DNA of 64,000 bases from Pirellulaceae bacterium (GTDB lineage: Bacteria; Planctomycetota; Planctomycetia; Pirellulales; Pirellulaceae), in assembly GCA_023382975.1 (NCBI GenBank), contig JAHDXO010000003.1, positions 46,632-110,631 of the forward strand. Reading direction: 5' to 3'. The notes beneath the pieces are model-generated. The model was not told where the DNA came from. It saw nothing but the letters and a program-made list of their open reading frames with translations, and searched no databases. Position numbers and translations under genes: made by a program. Shown in pieces: positions 35,750-43,210 of the stretch (positions are counted from its first letter, which is position 1; every line of letters begins with the position of its first letter).

Positions 35750-36646
35750 ATGTCAAGGCCCAGCATCGCTTCCCAAGTTCTGGAGGCTCTGGCGGACGAA
35801 CGCCGCGTCATTGTAGCGGACTGGCGGTTCCACGTCATTTACATGCGTGTCGCCAGATCAAGGAGCTACGCGCTGCCAGACGGAGCACGGGTCAATCAAC
35901 TCATCAAATCCCTTCGATTGACCCGCCAGATTGAGCCGATTGAAGATGTCTCCGGCATTTTTCGGATCACCATCCCGTACGCCTCGATTCTCCCGGCACC
36001 GCAGGAGACGATTCTGCAAGAGGCCAATCCCGTTGCCGTTTTCAGTTACTTCACCGCTGCCGCTTATCATGACCTGACCTACGAAATCCCTCAGACTATC
36101 CACATTACTGAGTTTGGAAGCAATGTGAGCCGATTGCCTCTGGGAACAACGCCCGAAGATTGGATCGACGTCCCTAGGCCCAAACGAAGGGTTCCGCTGG
36201 TGATCAGTGGAACTCCGGTCCAATGGTCGGGAACCAAGTCCGACTGGGATTTCGGCTACATGGTCGGGCATGTCCAAGGCAACCCGATTTATGTCACCAG
36301 CTTGGAGCGAACGATCCTTGACGTCCTTCGATTTCCGGATCGGAGTGGAGGAGCCCTGGAAGCCCTACGCATCTGGCAACGGGCTATCTCGGCAGCAAAC
36401 ATTGACCTGCTGGTGGATTACGCGAACCGATTCAACCAGACTCTGCTACGCCAACGCACAGGGTTCCTGCTCGAACAGTTGGGCGTCGAGCATCCGGTGC
36501 TCGACGACTGGGCAAAGAACAGCGTGAGAGGGAGTTCAGCGAGACTGATCGCCAGTCGGGAGTTTTCCCCGACGTTCTCCGAACGCTGGAATCTGTCGAT
36601 CAACGTACCAGATTCATTCATAGCCGAGCTGCGCGACGTCCCATGA
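35750..36646 (+). CDS. AbiEi-type antitoxin / transcriptional regulator
   Basis: A 298-residue protein. The first ~90 residues (SQVLEALADERRVIVADW, VNQLIKSLRLTRQIEPIEDV) resemble the winged-helix part of AbiEi-type antitoxins. The middle shows the family's hallmark order: NPVAVFSYFTAAAYHDLTY, PQTIHITE, then YVTSLERTILDVLRFPDRSGG. It should neutralise the toxin encoded next and repress the operon through the palindrome at 35679-35717. ATG 35750 is chosen because the promoter places the transcript start near 35699. Its TGA overlaps the toxin ATG (ATGA), a normal coupling in this family. Confidence 0.85.
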   Translation: MSRPSIASQVLEALADERRVIVADWRFHVIYMRVARSRSYALPDGARVNQLIKSLRLTRQIEPIEDVSGIFRITIPYASILPAPQETILQEANPVAVFSYFTAAAYHDLTYEIPQTIHITEFGSNVSRLPLGTTPEDWIDVPRPKRRVPLVISGTPVQWSGTKSDWDFGYMVGHVQGNPIYVTSLERTILDVLRFPDRSGGALEALRIWQRAISAANIDLLVDYANRFNQTLLRQRTGFLLEQLGVEHPVLDDWAKNSVRGSSARLIASREFSPTFSERWNLSINVPDSFIAELRDVP

Positions 36647-37500
36647 ACCCCACCGACTACCCGACTTCGCTCGCGGGCATCCAAAACTGGAGTCGCCAAA
36701 ACCGGAAGCCGACCAGCGAAGGAGCCATCCGATTCATGGAATTTGTCGTGCTCAATTGCATCGCGTCCGACGCGAGCACGGCAGGGAACATGGTGCTGAA
36801 AGGCGGAAATGCGTTGCGTTTTGCCTATGGCAGTCCGCGGAGCACCAAAGACCTCGACTTCTCGGTCACGACCAATCGTTTGCCTGACGACGGGGCGCAA
36901 CTTCGGACTCTGCTGGACCGAGCATTCCGGTACGCCGAACGGCGCTTCAACGTCAAGGCGAAATGCCAGCGCATCAAGCGAAATCCCCAGGGCACTGCTG
37001 CTACTCGGCAGACCTACGACGTCGCGGTCGGATACCAGTTCCCGACCGATCGCTACTTCCAAGATTTTGGGAAGCGTCACGTGAGCACCGTGATCCCTCT
37101 TGAAATCAGTTTCAACGATCTGGTCTGCGAAACCTCGCCGTGCGCGGGTATCGAGGCATTACAAGTCTGCTCGCTCGAAGACATCCTGGCTGAAAAGCTG
37201 CGGTCTCTCCTTCAGCAGAAAACTCGCAACAGAAACCGCTGTCAGGACGTGTACGATATTTCCAAGTGCGCTGGCCAGGGAACGATTGACCGGAATAAGG
37301 TCGCTGAGTATCTGTTACGAAAATCGGCGATTCGCGAGATCGACGCGCGCAAGTCCTCGTTCGACGACGTCATCCGTGATATGGCAGCCGTCGACTACGA
37401 ACGGCGGATCCGCGAGCAAGCGCCCCATGACTTCATTCCCTTCGAAAAGGCTTGGCAGGACGTCATGGCTCTGGTGCAAAGTCTGGAGATCCCTGATTAG
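36643..37500 (+). CDS. AbiEii-type nucleotidyltransferase toxin
   Basis: A 285-residue DNA polymerase-beta-like nucleotidyltransferase of the AbiEii family. Motif I is KGGNALRFAYGSPRSTKDLD, with the GG and two Asp that bind metal and NTP, and later motifs are SLEDILAEKLRSLLQQ and RCQDVYDI. Characterised relatives block growth by adding nucleotides to tRNA and can abort phage infection; activity of this one is inferred. All motifs are intact, so the toxin looks active. It is coupled to the antitoxin by a four-base overlap, and the pair lies between inverted repeats. Confidence 0.9.
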   Translation: MNPTDYPTSLAGIQNWSRQNRKPTSEGAIRFMEFVVLNCIASDASTAGNMVLKGGNALRFAYGSPRSTKDLDFSVTTNRLPDDGAQLRTLLDRAFRYAERRFNVKAKCQRIKRNPQGTAATRQTYDVAVGYQFPTDRYFQDFGKRHVSTVIPLEISFNDLVCETSPCAGIEALQVCSLEDILAEKLRSLLQQKTRNRNRCQDVYDISKCAGQGTIDRNKVAEYLLRKSAIREIDARKSSFDDVIRDMAAVDYERRIREQAPHDFIPFEKAWQDVMALVQSLEIPD

Positions 37501-37616
37501 CGTGGGCGGTCGGTGGGCGCTCCATCAGGAGCCCTGATGTTCGCAGAATGTCCGCAATTCTCCTTCGAGCAACTTCCCGGCCTACTGCTTGCCTCTCCTT
37601 TAGGTGAACAGGAGCA

Positions 37617-37762
37617 GGCTTTAGATATCAACTTTGAAGTATCCTGAGAATGGGGACCACGGTCGAGGTTAGTCATGTCGGCCGACCGAGACAGGCAGGG
37701 CGGGGGCGGACCAGCGTTGTTGCGCAGCAATCCGTGTAGCACGAGCGGCACGTTGTCCGGGC
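37617..37762 (-). repeat. Right inverted repeat of the AbiE island
   Basis: Inverted counterpart of 35287-35433. Read outward (plus strand) it begins at an ATG (37675) and encodes SADRDRQGGGGPALLRSN, the same pattern as the left copy, and continues to STSGTLSGHC. The shared peptide suggests the repeat derives from, or is, a short recurring reading frame. Confidence 0.8.
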
Positions 37763-38069
37763 ACTGCATGGATTCGGCTGTGAACCCGACAAGGCTGGCA
37801 ATCGCACGCTGCATTGCGACCGCTTCTGCATGGGCAGGCTGCTGGCGTTGTTCCACAAGATTCACACGGCCTGCTACCAGGTTTGCCCGGCGCGGGACAA
37901 CAGTGGTTGCCAGGTGCCGGAAGAACGGCCGTTGAGGGACGCCGACGGCACGTCAAACAAGGCAAATCCAAAGGCGGAAGCACCAACCCGGCCAACAATC
38001 GTCAATTGCGGACCGCCACGGACTTGCTGGATGTCCCGGCCCAGATCCTCTCGCCCAGCGTGAACGCGG
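37763..38069. other. Flank of the island, possible gene remnant
   Basis: About 300 bases between the right repeat and the 720-residue exported protein gene. A plus-strand frame reads HCDRFCMGRLLALFHKIH and then a cysteine-rich TACYQVCPARDNSGCQVPEE before its codon use decays. It may be a remnant gene; I cannot name it. Otherwise nothing is seen. Confidence 0.3.
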
Positions 38070-40232
38070 TCAGCCACCGCCATCCGCAGGTTCTTCCGAA
38101 CGCCGAGTATCGGCAACGCGACGGGGCACGATCCGCCATGCTGGATCGGCGAGCATCCCGTGGTAGCCGTCGGTAATCTCCAGCAGCATTTTCAATGCTT
38201 CGGCGGACTGCGGGAACCCGGCGTCGCAGGCGCAGACCAGGGCGAGATGGGCGGAATAGTCGTATGCCAACGTCGGTTTCCGGCCGTCAGGCAATTTGGT
38301 CAGTTGGGCATTTTCGTCGCCGAATTTGCGCCAATCGTCGTAGAAGATCACATGCTTGTCCGGCCCCAGCTCGCCGACAGCCATCCGGTACGGGGCGCCC
38401 AACAGCGGGTTGTATTGGTCGGGGTGGGTGAACACGCCGACGCGCCAGCGGAGCTGAAAATCGCGAGGCGCCGCCGCGTCGGCGTAGCCCAATTCCGTCA
38501 GGTGGTGCAGACTCCAGATCAGGAAATCGTGTTCCCAGGGCGCGGTGATCATCCACCGCGGATTCGCGGCATTCTGGATGCGTGCGTCGGCCACGGTGCG
38601 CAAGCCCCAGAAGCCCATGGGGTTGTACTCGGGCGGACCGAGCATTTTCGCCGTTAACTCGGCCAGATTGTTGCGTATTCGTTGTTCGAAGTACTCTCCC
38701 TCCGGCGCGCCGTCGGGGGCGATGAAAGCGGCGTCGGCGATGTTCCGCAAACCCCAAGCGTTGCCGCGGATCTGGTCCGACATGATTCCGCGGCCGTCCT
38801 GACGCGGCACCGGCCATTGTGCCAGCAAAGCGTAGTTGCCCCAGAAATACGCCTCTTCCAAATAGTAGAAATCGCCGGTCACGAGATACGGAACGTAGGC
38901 ATACGAACCCATGTGGGCCACATCAGGAGTCAGGTAGTACGGGTGTGGTTTGCCGTCGGCCGTTCTTTCCGGCGGCGGCGGTTTGCGGTCCGGTTGCCAC
39001 AGCGGACGCTCCGAATGGCCATCGTCGCGGTATCCGCTGATCCAGAATGTTGGTCGCTCGTCCAGCGTCAGGATGCCGCACCTCTCGGCAAACGCGACTG
39101 GATCCGACTCAGGAACGCTCGGCGTTTCTGCCGTTTTCGGCGAGTTGCTTCGACTGCTGCGGACGTGGATCGGCCATGACCCGGCCAGATCTCCGTTGCC
39201 CAGCACGATCGCTTTGGCACGCGAGTCCATGCTCAGCAGATACTGGACGGTCCAGTTGGGATAGGGACCGATCTCCGCCCGGCCGCCGGTCGTCGGCATG
39301 TACTTGGTCAGCGAACCGGAGCCCAGGATCTCGGTTTCGCGACTTGTGGCCCACCGCTCGGCCATGTCGGCCAACGTCTTCTCCGGGATGACGATCGACC
39401 GGTCGTAGTTGGGCAGCGCGCCGCTGGCGCTCAGGTACGCCATATCGTGAACCACGTGAGCTTGCGGCGGCTCGGCCGGCCACCAGAAATCTTTTCGCCA
39501 ACGGCTCAGCCGGCGATGGTCGACGCCTTGGTTCGCGAAAACCGGTTGGCCCTGCTTGCCGATCCGCACGGCCACGTCGTAACCGACGTTTCCCGCCCAG
39601 TGATCCAGGCAGTTCTCCACCACGACCGAGACGCGAACCGCACGGCAACCGGCGTACGCCCGCACGTGAAATTGCACGCGCAGATCGGGATCCGCCTGGC
39701 CGTCCGGACCCAGGAACTGGCCGTCGAGCAACCACTCCGTCACCACCGGGCCGGACAACCACATCTCGGCGTCCGCGCCGGCAGCCGTCAGCAACTGGCG
39801 GGCGCTGGCCGATCGCTCGACGCCATCGGGGAAGGCCAATGTCACTGTGGCGTCGAAATCGGTGCGAAGCAAGTCGGAAATCTGCACCGGCTGGCCGTCG
39901 GCTCTTGGCTGTCCAGTTCCATTCCCGATCGTCACCGTCAAGTCGCCGCCCAAGTTCGGCACGCGCAGCGAGATCACGGCAAAGCCGACGGAGCCATCGT
40001 CGTGTCGCCGCTTGACATCGGACTGGACCGACGCTTGGCCGGCCTCCACCAGCACGTCCTGCTGGATGTCGCCTTTGCGGAACACTTGCCCGAAAGTCAC
40101 TGGCACATTGTCGACCGCCGGGCCTGCGACCGGCTGCAGCGTCACCGTGGTCACCGGCTCGGCCCAAACAGTTGTAGCGGCGAGAAACAAAACGATCAAA
40201 GTCGTCAGAGATGAATTTGCACGGTCACGCAT
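38070..40232 (-). CDS. Large exported protein, possible polysaccharide lyase-like
   Basis: A 720-residue exported protein. A signal peptide (LTTLIVLFLAATTVWA) precedes a beta-rich N-terminal half (TTVTLQPVAGPAVDNVPVTFG, DVKRRHDDGSVGFAVISL) and a helical, Trp/Tyr-rich C-terminal half (HMGSYAYVPYLVTGDFYYLEE, EQRIRNNLAELTAKML). That two-part plan, and the repeated HPxY-type aromatic patches, recall exo-rhamnogalacturonan lyase (PcRGLX/YetA-like) proteins, but this is only resemblance. It is convergent with nothing and diverges from the SGNH hydrolase gene, 144 bases away. The function should be treated as unknown. Confidence 0.75.
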   Translation of the reverse strand: MRDRANSSLTTLIVLFLAATTVWAEPVTTVTLQPVAGPAVDNVPVTFGQVFRKGDIQQDVLVEAGQASVQSDVKRRHDDGSVGFAVISLRVPNLGGDLTVTIGNGTGQPRADGQPVQISDLLRTDFDATVTLAFPDGVERSASARQLLTAAGADAEMWLSGPVVTEWLLDGQFLGPDGQADPDLRVQFHVRAYAGCRAVRVSVVVENCLDHWAGNVGYDVAVRIGKQGQPVFANQGVDHRRLSRWRKDFWWPAEPPQAHVVHDMAYLSASGALPNYDRSIVIPEKTLADMAERWATSRETEILGSGSLTKYMPTTGGRAEIGPYPNWTVQYLLSMDSRAKAIVLGNGDLAGSWPIHVRSSRSNSPKTAETPSVPESDPVAFAERCGILTLDERPTFWISGYRDDGHSERPLWQPDRKPPPPERTADGKPHPYYLTPDVAHMGSYAYVPYLVTGDFYYLEEAYFWGNYALLAQWPVPRQDGRGIMSDQIRGNAWGLRNIADAAFIAPDGAPEGEYFEQRIRNNLAELTAKMLGPPEYNPMGFWGLRTVADARIQNAANPRWMITAPWEHDFLIWSLHHLTELGYADAAAPRDFQLRWRVGVFTHPDQYNPLLGAPYRMAVGELGPDKHVIFYDDWRKFGDENAQLTKLPDGRKPTLAYDYSAHLALVCACDAGFPQSAEALKMLLEITDGYHGMLADPAWRIVPRRVADTRRSEEPADGGG

Positions 40233-40376
40233 TTTCGAGTCAACTCCGGGGGGTTCGGCTCTCGATCATCACGCAGCTTTCCGGCTTCGGGCTCATTGGC
40301 CGAGGTTTCATTGTATCGTAGAATGCACGTCCGTTCGCTGCCGTCCATTAGTCATCGCCGCACAAGGAGAAATTTC

Positions 40377-41138
40377 ATGGTTCGCGATTTACGCCGTTGG
40401 GGGTTCATTCTGTTCGCAACGATGTTCGTGGCGGCGCTGGTGGTTCGTGCGGATGGCGCTGAGCCAGCCAAGAAGAAGCCGGCTCGCAAAGAAGCCAACC
40501 CCGTGATGCAACCGATCCAGGACGACGCGAATCTGCCTCGCGTGCTGTTGATCGGCGATTCGATCTCGATCGGCTACACGCTGCCGGTGCGAAAACTGTT
40601 GGAGGGCAAGGCCAATGTCCACCGCGTCCTGACCAACTGCGGACCGACCAGTAAAGGTCTTGCAGAGATCGATCAATGGCTGGGCGATAAACCGTGGGAC
40701 GTGATCCATTTCAATTGGGGCCTTCACGATCTGAAGTACATGGGTCCGGACGGCCAGAATTTGGCGGATCCGCAGGCTGCCGGCAGCAGGCAGCAAGTTC
40801 CCCCGGCCGAATACGAAGCCAACCTTCGCCAGTTGGTTCAGCGTTTGAAGAAGACCGGCGCTGCGTTGGTCTGGTGTGCCACGACTCCCGTGCCCGAAGG
40901 CGCGTCGGGACGGATTCCCGAGGATGCCGCGAAGTACAACCAGATCGCAGCGCGGATCATGGAAGAACATCGCGTCGCGGTCAACGACCTGTACGCCTTC
41001 GCCAAGCCGCGACTGGCCCAAATCCAACTGCCCGCCAACGTCCACTTCACCTCGGAAGGTTCCGCGGCCCTAGCCGAACAAGTCGCCACCGCGATCACCG
41101 CGGCGTTGGCCAAGAAACGCTCCGCGCGCTCTGAATGA
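40377..41138 (+). CDS. Exported SGNH-family hydrolase
   Basis: A 253-residue exported hydrolase. A signal peptide (GFILFATMFVAALVVRADG) is followed by block I RVLLIGDSISIGY with the catalytic Ser, TNCGPTS with a Gly/Asn position, WDVIHFNWGLHDLKYM as block III, and the C-terminal NVHFTSEGSAAL with the catalytic His. It probably deacylates or deacetylates a glycan outside the cell. AAGGAGAAATTTC precedes ATG 40377. The last 252 bases (40867-41118) occur again, ungapped and about 88% identical, at 42077-42328. Confidence 0.88.
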   Translation: MVRDLRRWGFILFATMFVAALVVRADGAEPAKKKPARKEANPVMQPIQDDANLPRVLLIGDSISIGYTLPVRKLLEGKANVHRVLTNCGPTSKGLAEIDQWLGDKPWDVIHFNWGLHDLKYMGPDGQNLADPQAAGSRQQVPPAEYEANLRQLVQRLKKTGAALVWCATTPVPEGASGRIPEDAAKYNQIAARIMEEHRVAVNDLYAFAKPRLAQIQLPANVHFTSEGSAALAEQVATAITAALAKKRSARSE

Positions 41139-41459
41139 TTTTCGCAGCCCCGACTGACGATCATTGATGACAGGAACATGTACGACAAGAACGATGACAT
41201 CTTCACGCGGGTCGGTATCGCCGAGACCGACACTTTCGCGCGGGTCGGGATCTCCGAGACGGACGCGGTTTTGTTCCCGCCGCGAAGCATACGCATTATT
41301 TACGTTTTTTCCGCGTGCCTTGCCGGTTTGGGTCCACTTCGGACTGGACTGGCTGTCCAGTCGTACACACGATTGAGTCTGGGCGAGCGTCCGGATTGCA
41401 GCGGGCGTCAGGAGATCGTAGGCTATCATAGGTCGAATCAGGGGCCAGCGAGGGGGAAC
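41139..41459. other. Intergenic region with a 33-bp tandem repeat
   Basis: About 320 bases without a clear gene. Two adjacent 33-base units (41202-41234 and 41235-41267) both read TTC.CGCGGGTCGG.ATC.C then CGAGAC.GAC. In the plus frame they give FTRVGIAETDT and FARVGISETDA. The frame from 41178 that contains them continues into DUF4160, but the ribosome-binding site is much better at 41460. Confidence 0.55.
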
Positions 41460-41729
41460 ATGCCCGAAATCAGTCGATTCTTCGGGGTCATCATACGAAT
41501 GTACGTCGAAACGGGCGGGCCCCACCATTTGCCGCATTTCCACGCCTATTACCAAGACGTCGTGGCGGTGATTGGCTTGGAGCCCGTTGAGTTGATCGCA
41601 GGAAGCTTACCACGACGGCAACGTCGCTTCGTCGAGGCGTGGGCCGAACTGCATCAAGCGGAACTGCTCGTGGATTGGCAGCGTTTGCAGGCCGGCCAGT
41701 CACCATTTCCCATAGCACCGTTGGAGTGA
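41460..41729 (+). CDS. DUF4160 protein
   Basis: An 89-residue protein with the DUF4160 pattern: MPEISRFFGVIIRMY, GGPHHLPHFHAYY with a His-rich HLPHFH, then RRQRRFVEAWAELHQAEL. DUF4160 and DUF2442 are commonly encoded as adjacent pairs and are suspected toxin-antitoxin-like modules; which partner is toxic is not established. GAGGGGGAAC precedes ATG 41460. DUF2442 follows after six bases. Confidence 0.85.
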   Translation: MPEISRFFGVIIRMYVETGGPHHLPHFHAYYQDVVAVIGLEPVELIAGSLPRRQRRFVEAWAELHQAELLVDWQRLQAGQSPFPIAPLE

Positions 41730-41735
41730 AACGAT

Positions 41736-42032
41736 ATGCACCACCCGATTTTTCGTGTTTGCCGGTTTGACATCGTCGCACCATTCGTCCTTCGTGTGGG
41801 CTTCGACGATGGAACGGAACAGGTCATCGATTTTCGGCCTGTCCTTGCGGGCGAGTTGTTTGGCCCGTTGTCCGACCTGTCTGTGTTTAACCGGGTCGCC
41901 ATTGATCCGGAGGTGCATACACTGGTTTGGCCCAACGGAGCGGACTTCGATCCTGCGACGTTGCACGACTGGCCCAACCACGTCGACGCGTTGGCGGCGC
42001 GAGCTCGACAGTGGGCGCTGCAAGCTGTCTGA
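41736..42032 (+). CDS. DUF2442 protein
   Basis: A 98-residue protein of DUF2442. It shows FVLRVGFDDGTEQVIDFRPVL and LFNRV-type FNRVAIDPEVHTLVWPNGADFDP, ending LHDWPN. It pairs with the DUF4160 gene just upstream (six bases). GGAGTGAAACGAT precedes ATG 41736. The cassette stands between the intact SGNH hydrolase gene and a truncated copy of it. Confidence 0.88.
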   Translation: MHHPIFRVCRFDIVAPFVLRVGFDDGTEQVIDFRPVLAGELFGPLSDLSVFNRVAIDPEVHTLVWPNGADFDPATLHDWPNHVDALAARARQWALQAV

Positions 42033-42076
42033 CGTTTCGGGACGGCTGAAGTGGACCCCGGAAACTGGACCACGGA

Positions 42077-42348
42077 TGGTCTGGTGTGCCACGACGCCCG
42101 TGCCCGAAGGCGCCCAGGGACGAGTGCCTGGAGACGCAGCGAAATACAACCAGATCGCCGACAAAATCATGCAAGAGCACGGCGTCGCGGTCAACGACCT
42201 CTACGCCTTCGCCAAGCCGCGACTGGCCCAGATCCAACTGCCCGCGAACGTCCACTTTACCCCGGAAGGTTCCGCGGCCCTCGCCGAACAAGTCGCCACC
42301 GCGATCACCGCGGCGTTGGCCAAGAAACCATCTGCGGCAGGGGACTAG
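42077..42348 (+). pseudogene. Truncated second copy of SGNH hydrolase (3' half)
   Basis: The sequence from 42077 to 42328 matches 40867-41118 without a gap, about 29 mismatches in 252 bases by hand count, and then diverges at the last residues before a stop at 42348. The encoded tail keeps CATTPVPEGAQGRV and NVHFTPEGSAAL but lacks the catalytic serine part. The homology begins exactly at TGGTCTGG. Just upstream lies TGAAGTGGACCCCGGAAACT (about 42046-42065), reminiscent of IS3/IS150-type ends. Confidence 0.8.
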
Positions 42349-42504
42349 TACCGATTCCTGCTGGCCTTTTTTTGCTGGCATCGCGGCCCTCGTTCAGTGG
42401 TCACTTGCCAGACCTCGGCGTGACGATCCGCCTGAACGTTCGTGCCCGAACTGGACTGCAGGGTGAGTGGCCATTGCGCTCGGCGCGATGCTTCGGCATC
42501 CGTC

Positions 42505-43188
42505 TCACGGGGCGGTCAGGGAGTGGCCGTTGTCTTGCGGGCTGAGCGCGAGCAGGAAGGGGACGGCACGCTTGGCCCACTCGGTTGGCGACGGGTAGGC
42601 GGTGGCGTCGGGGCCGAAGCAGGTTTCGAGCATCTCCGTGTGGATGATGCCGGGATTCAAAGGCACGGCCGCCATGCCTGCCGGCAACTCGTCCGCCAAC
42701 GCCTTCGTCAACCCCTCGATGGCCCACTTCGTGGCGCAGTAGGGTGCGACCTCGGGCGCGGTCGAACGGCCCCACCCGGAACTGATGTTGACGATCACAC
42801 CGCTTCCCCGCTCGATCATCGACGGGACGAAATGCCGGATCACGTGGAACACGCCCTTGATGTTCACGTCGATCACCTGCGAGAACTCGGCGGCGGGAAC
42901 CTGCCACAGCGAAGCATTGCTGTTGATCAGCGCGGCGTTGTTCACCAACAGATCGGGCGGACCGCCGTTGTCGAGCACTTGGCGGGACCAACGCTGCACT
43001 TGTGCATCGTCGCTGACATCGACCGTCTGGAAATCGTGCGGACTGCCGAACCGCTCGGTCAACTCCCGCATCGCCACCGCCGACCGGGCGCTGCCCGCCA
43101 CAACGTGCCCCAACTCGATCAACTGCTCGACCATCGCCAGGCCCAACCCGCGGCTGACTCCGGTAATCACGACTCTCTTGGACGACAT
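42505..43188 (-). CDS. Short-chain dehydrogenase/reductase
   Basis: A 227-residue SDR. It has the cofactor motif TGVSRGLGLAM, LLVNNAALINS, the catalytic Ser in VNISSGWG, and PYCATK with Tyr and Lys. The usual Asn is in VIDVNIKGVF. It reduces or oxidises an unknown alcohol or ketone with NAD(P). It starts 22 bases after the FHA gene ends, so it may be transcribed with the VgrG/Rhs block even though its chemistry has no evident link. Confidence 0.94.
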   Translation of the reverse strand: MSSKRVVITGVSRGLGLAMVEQLIELGHVVAGSARSAVAMRELTERFGSPHDFQTVDVSDDAQVQRWSRQVLDNGGPPDLLVNNAALINSNASLWQVPAAEFSQVIDVNIKGVFHVIRHFVPSMIERGSGVIVNISSGWGRSTAPEVAPYCATKWAIEGLTKALADELPAGMAAVPLNPGIIHTEMLETCFGPDATAYPSPTEWAKRAVPFLLALSPQDNGHSLTAP

Positions 43189-43210
43189 CTGCTTCAGGCT
43201 CCTTATGCGC

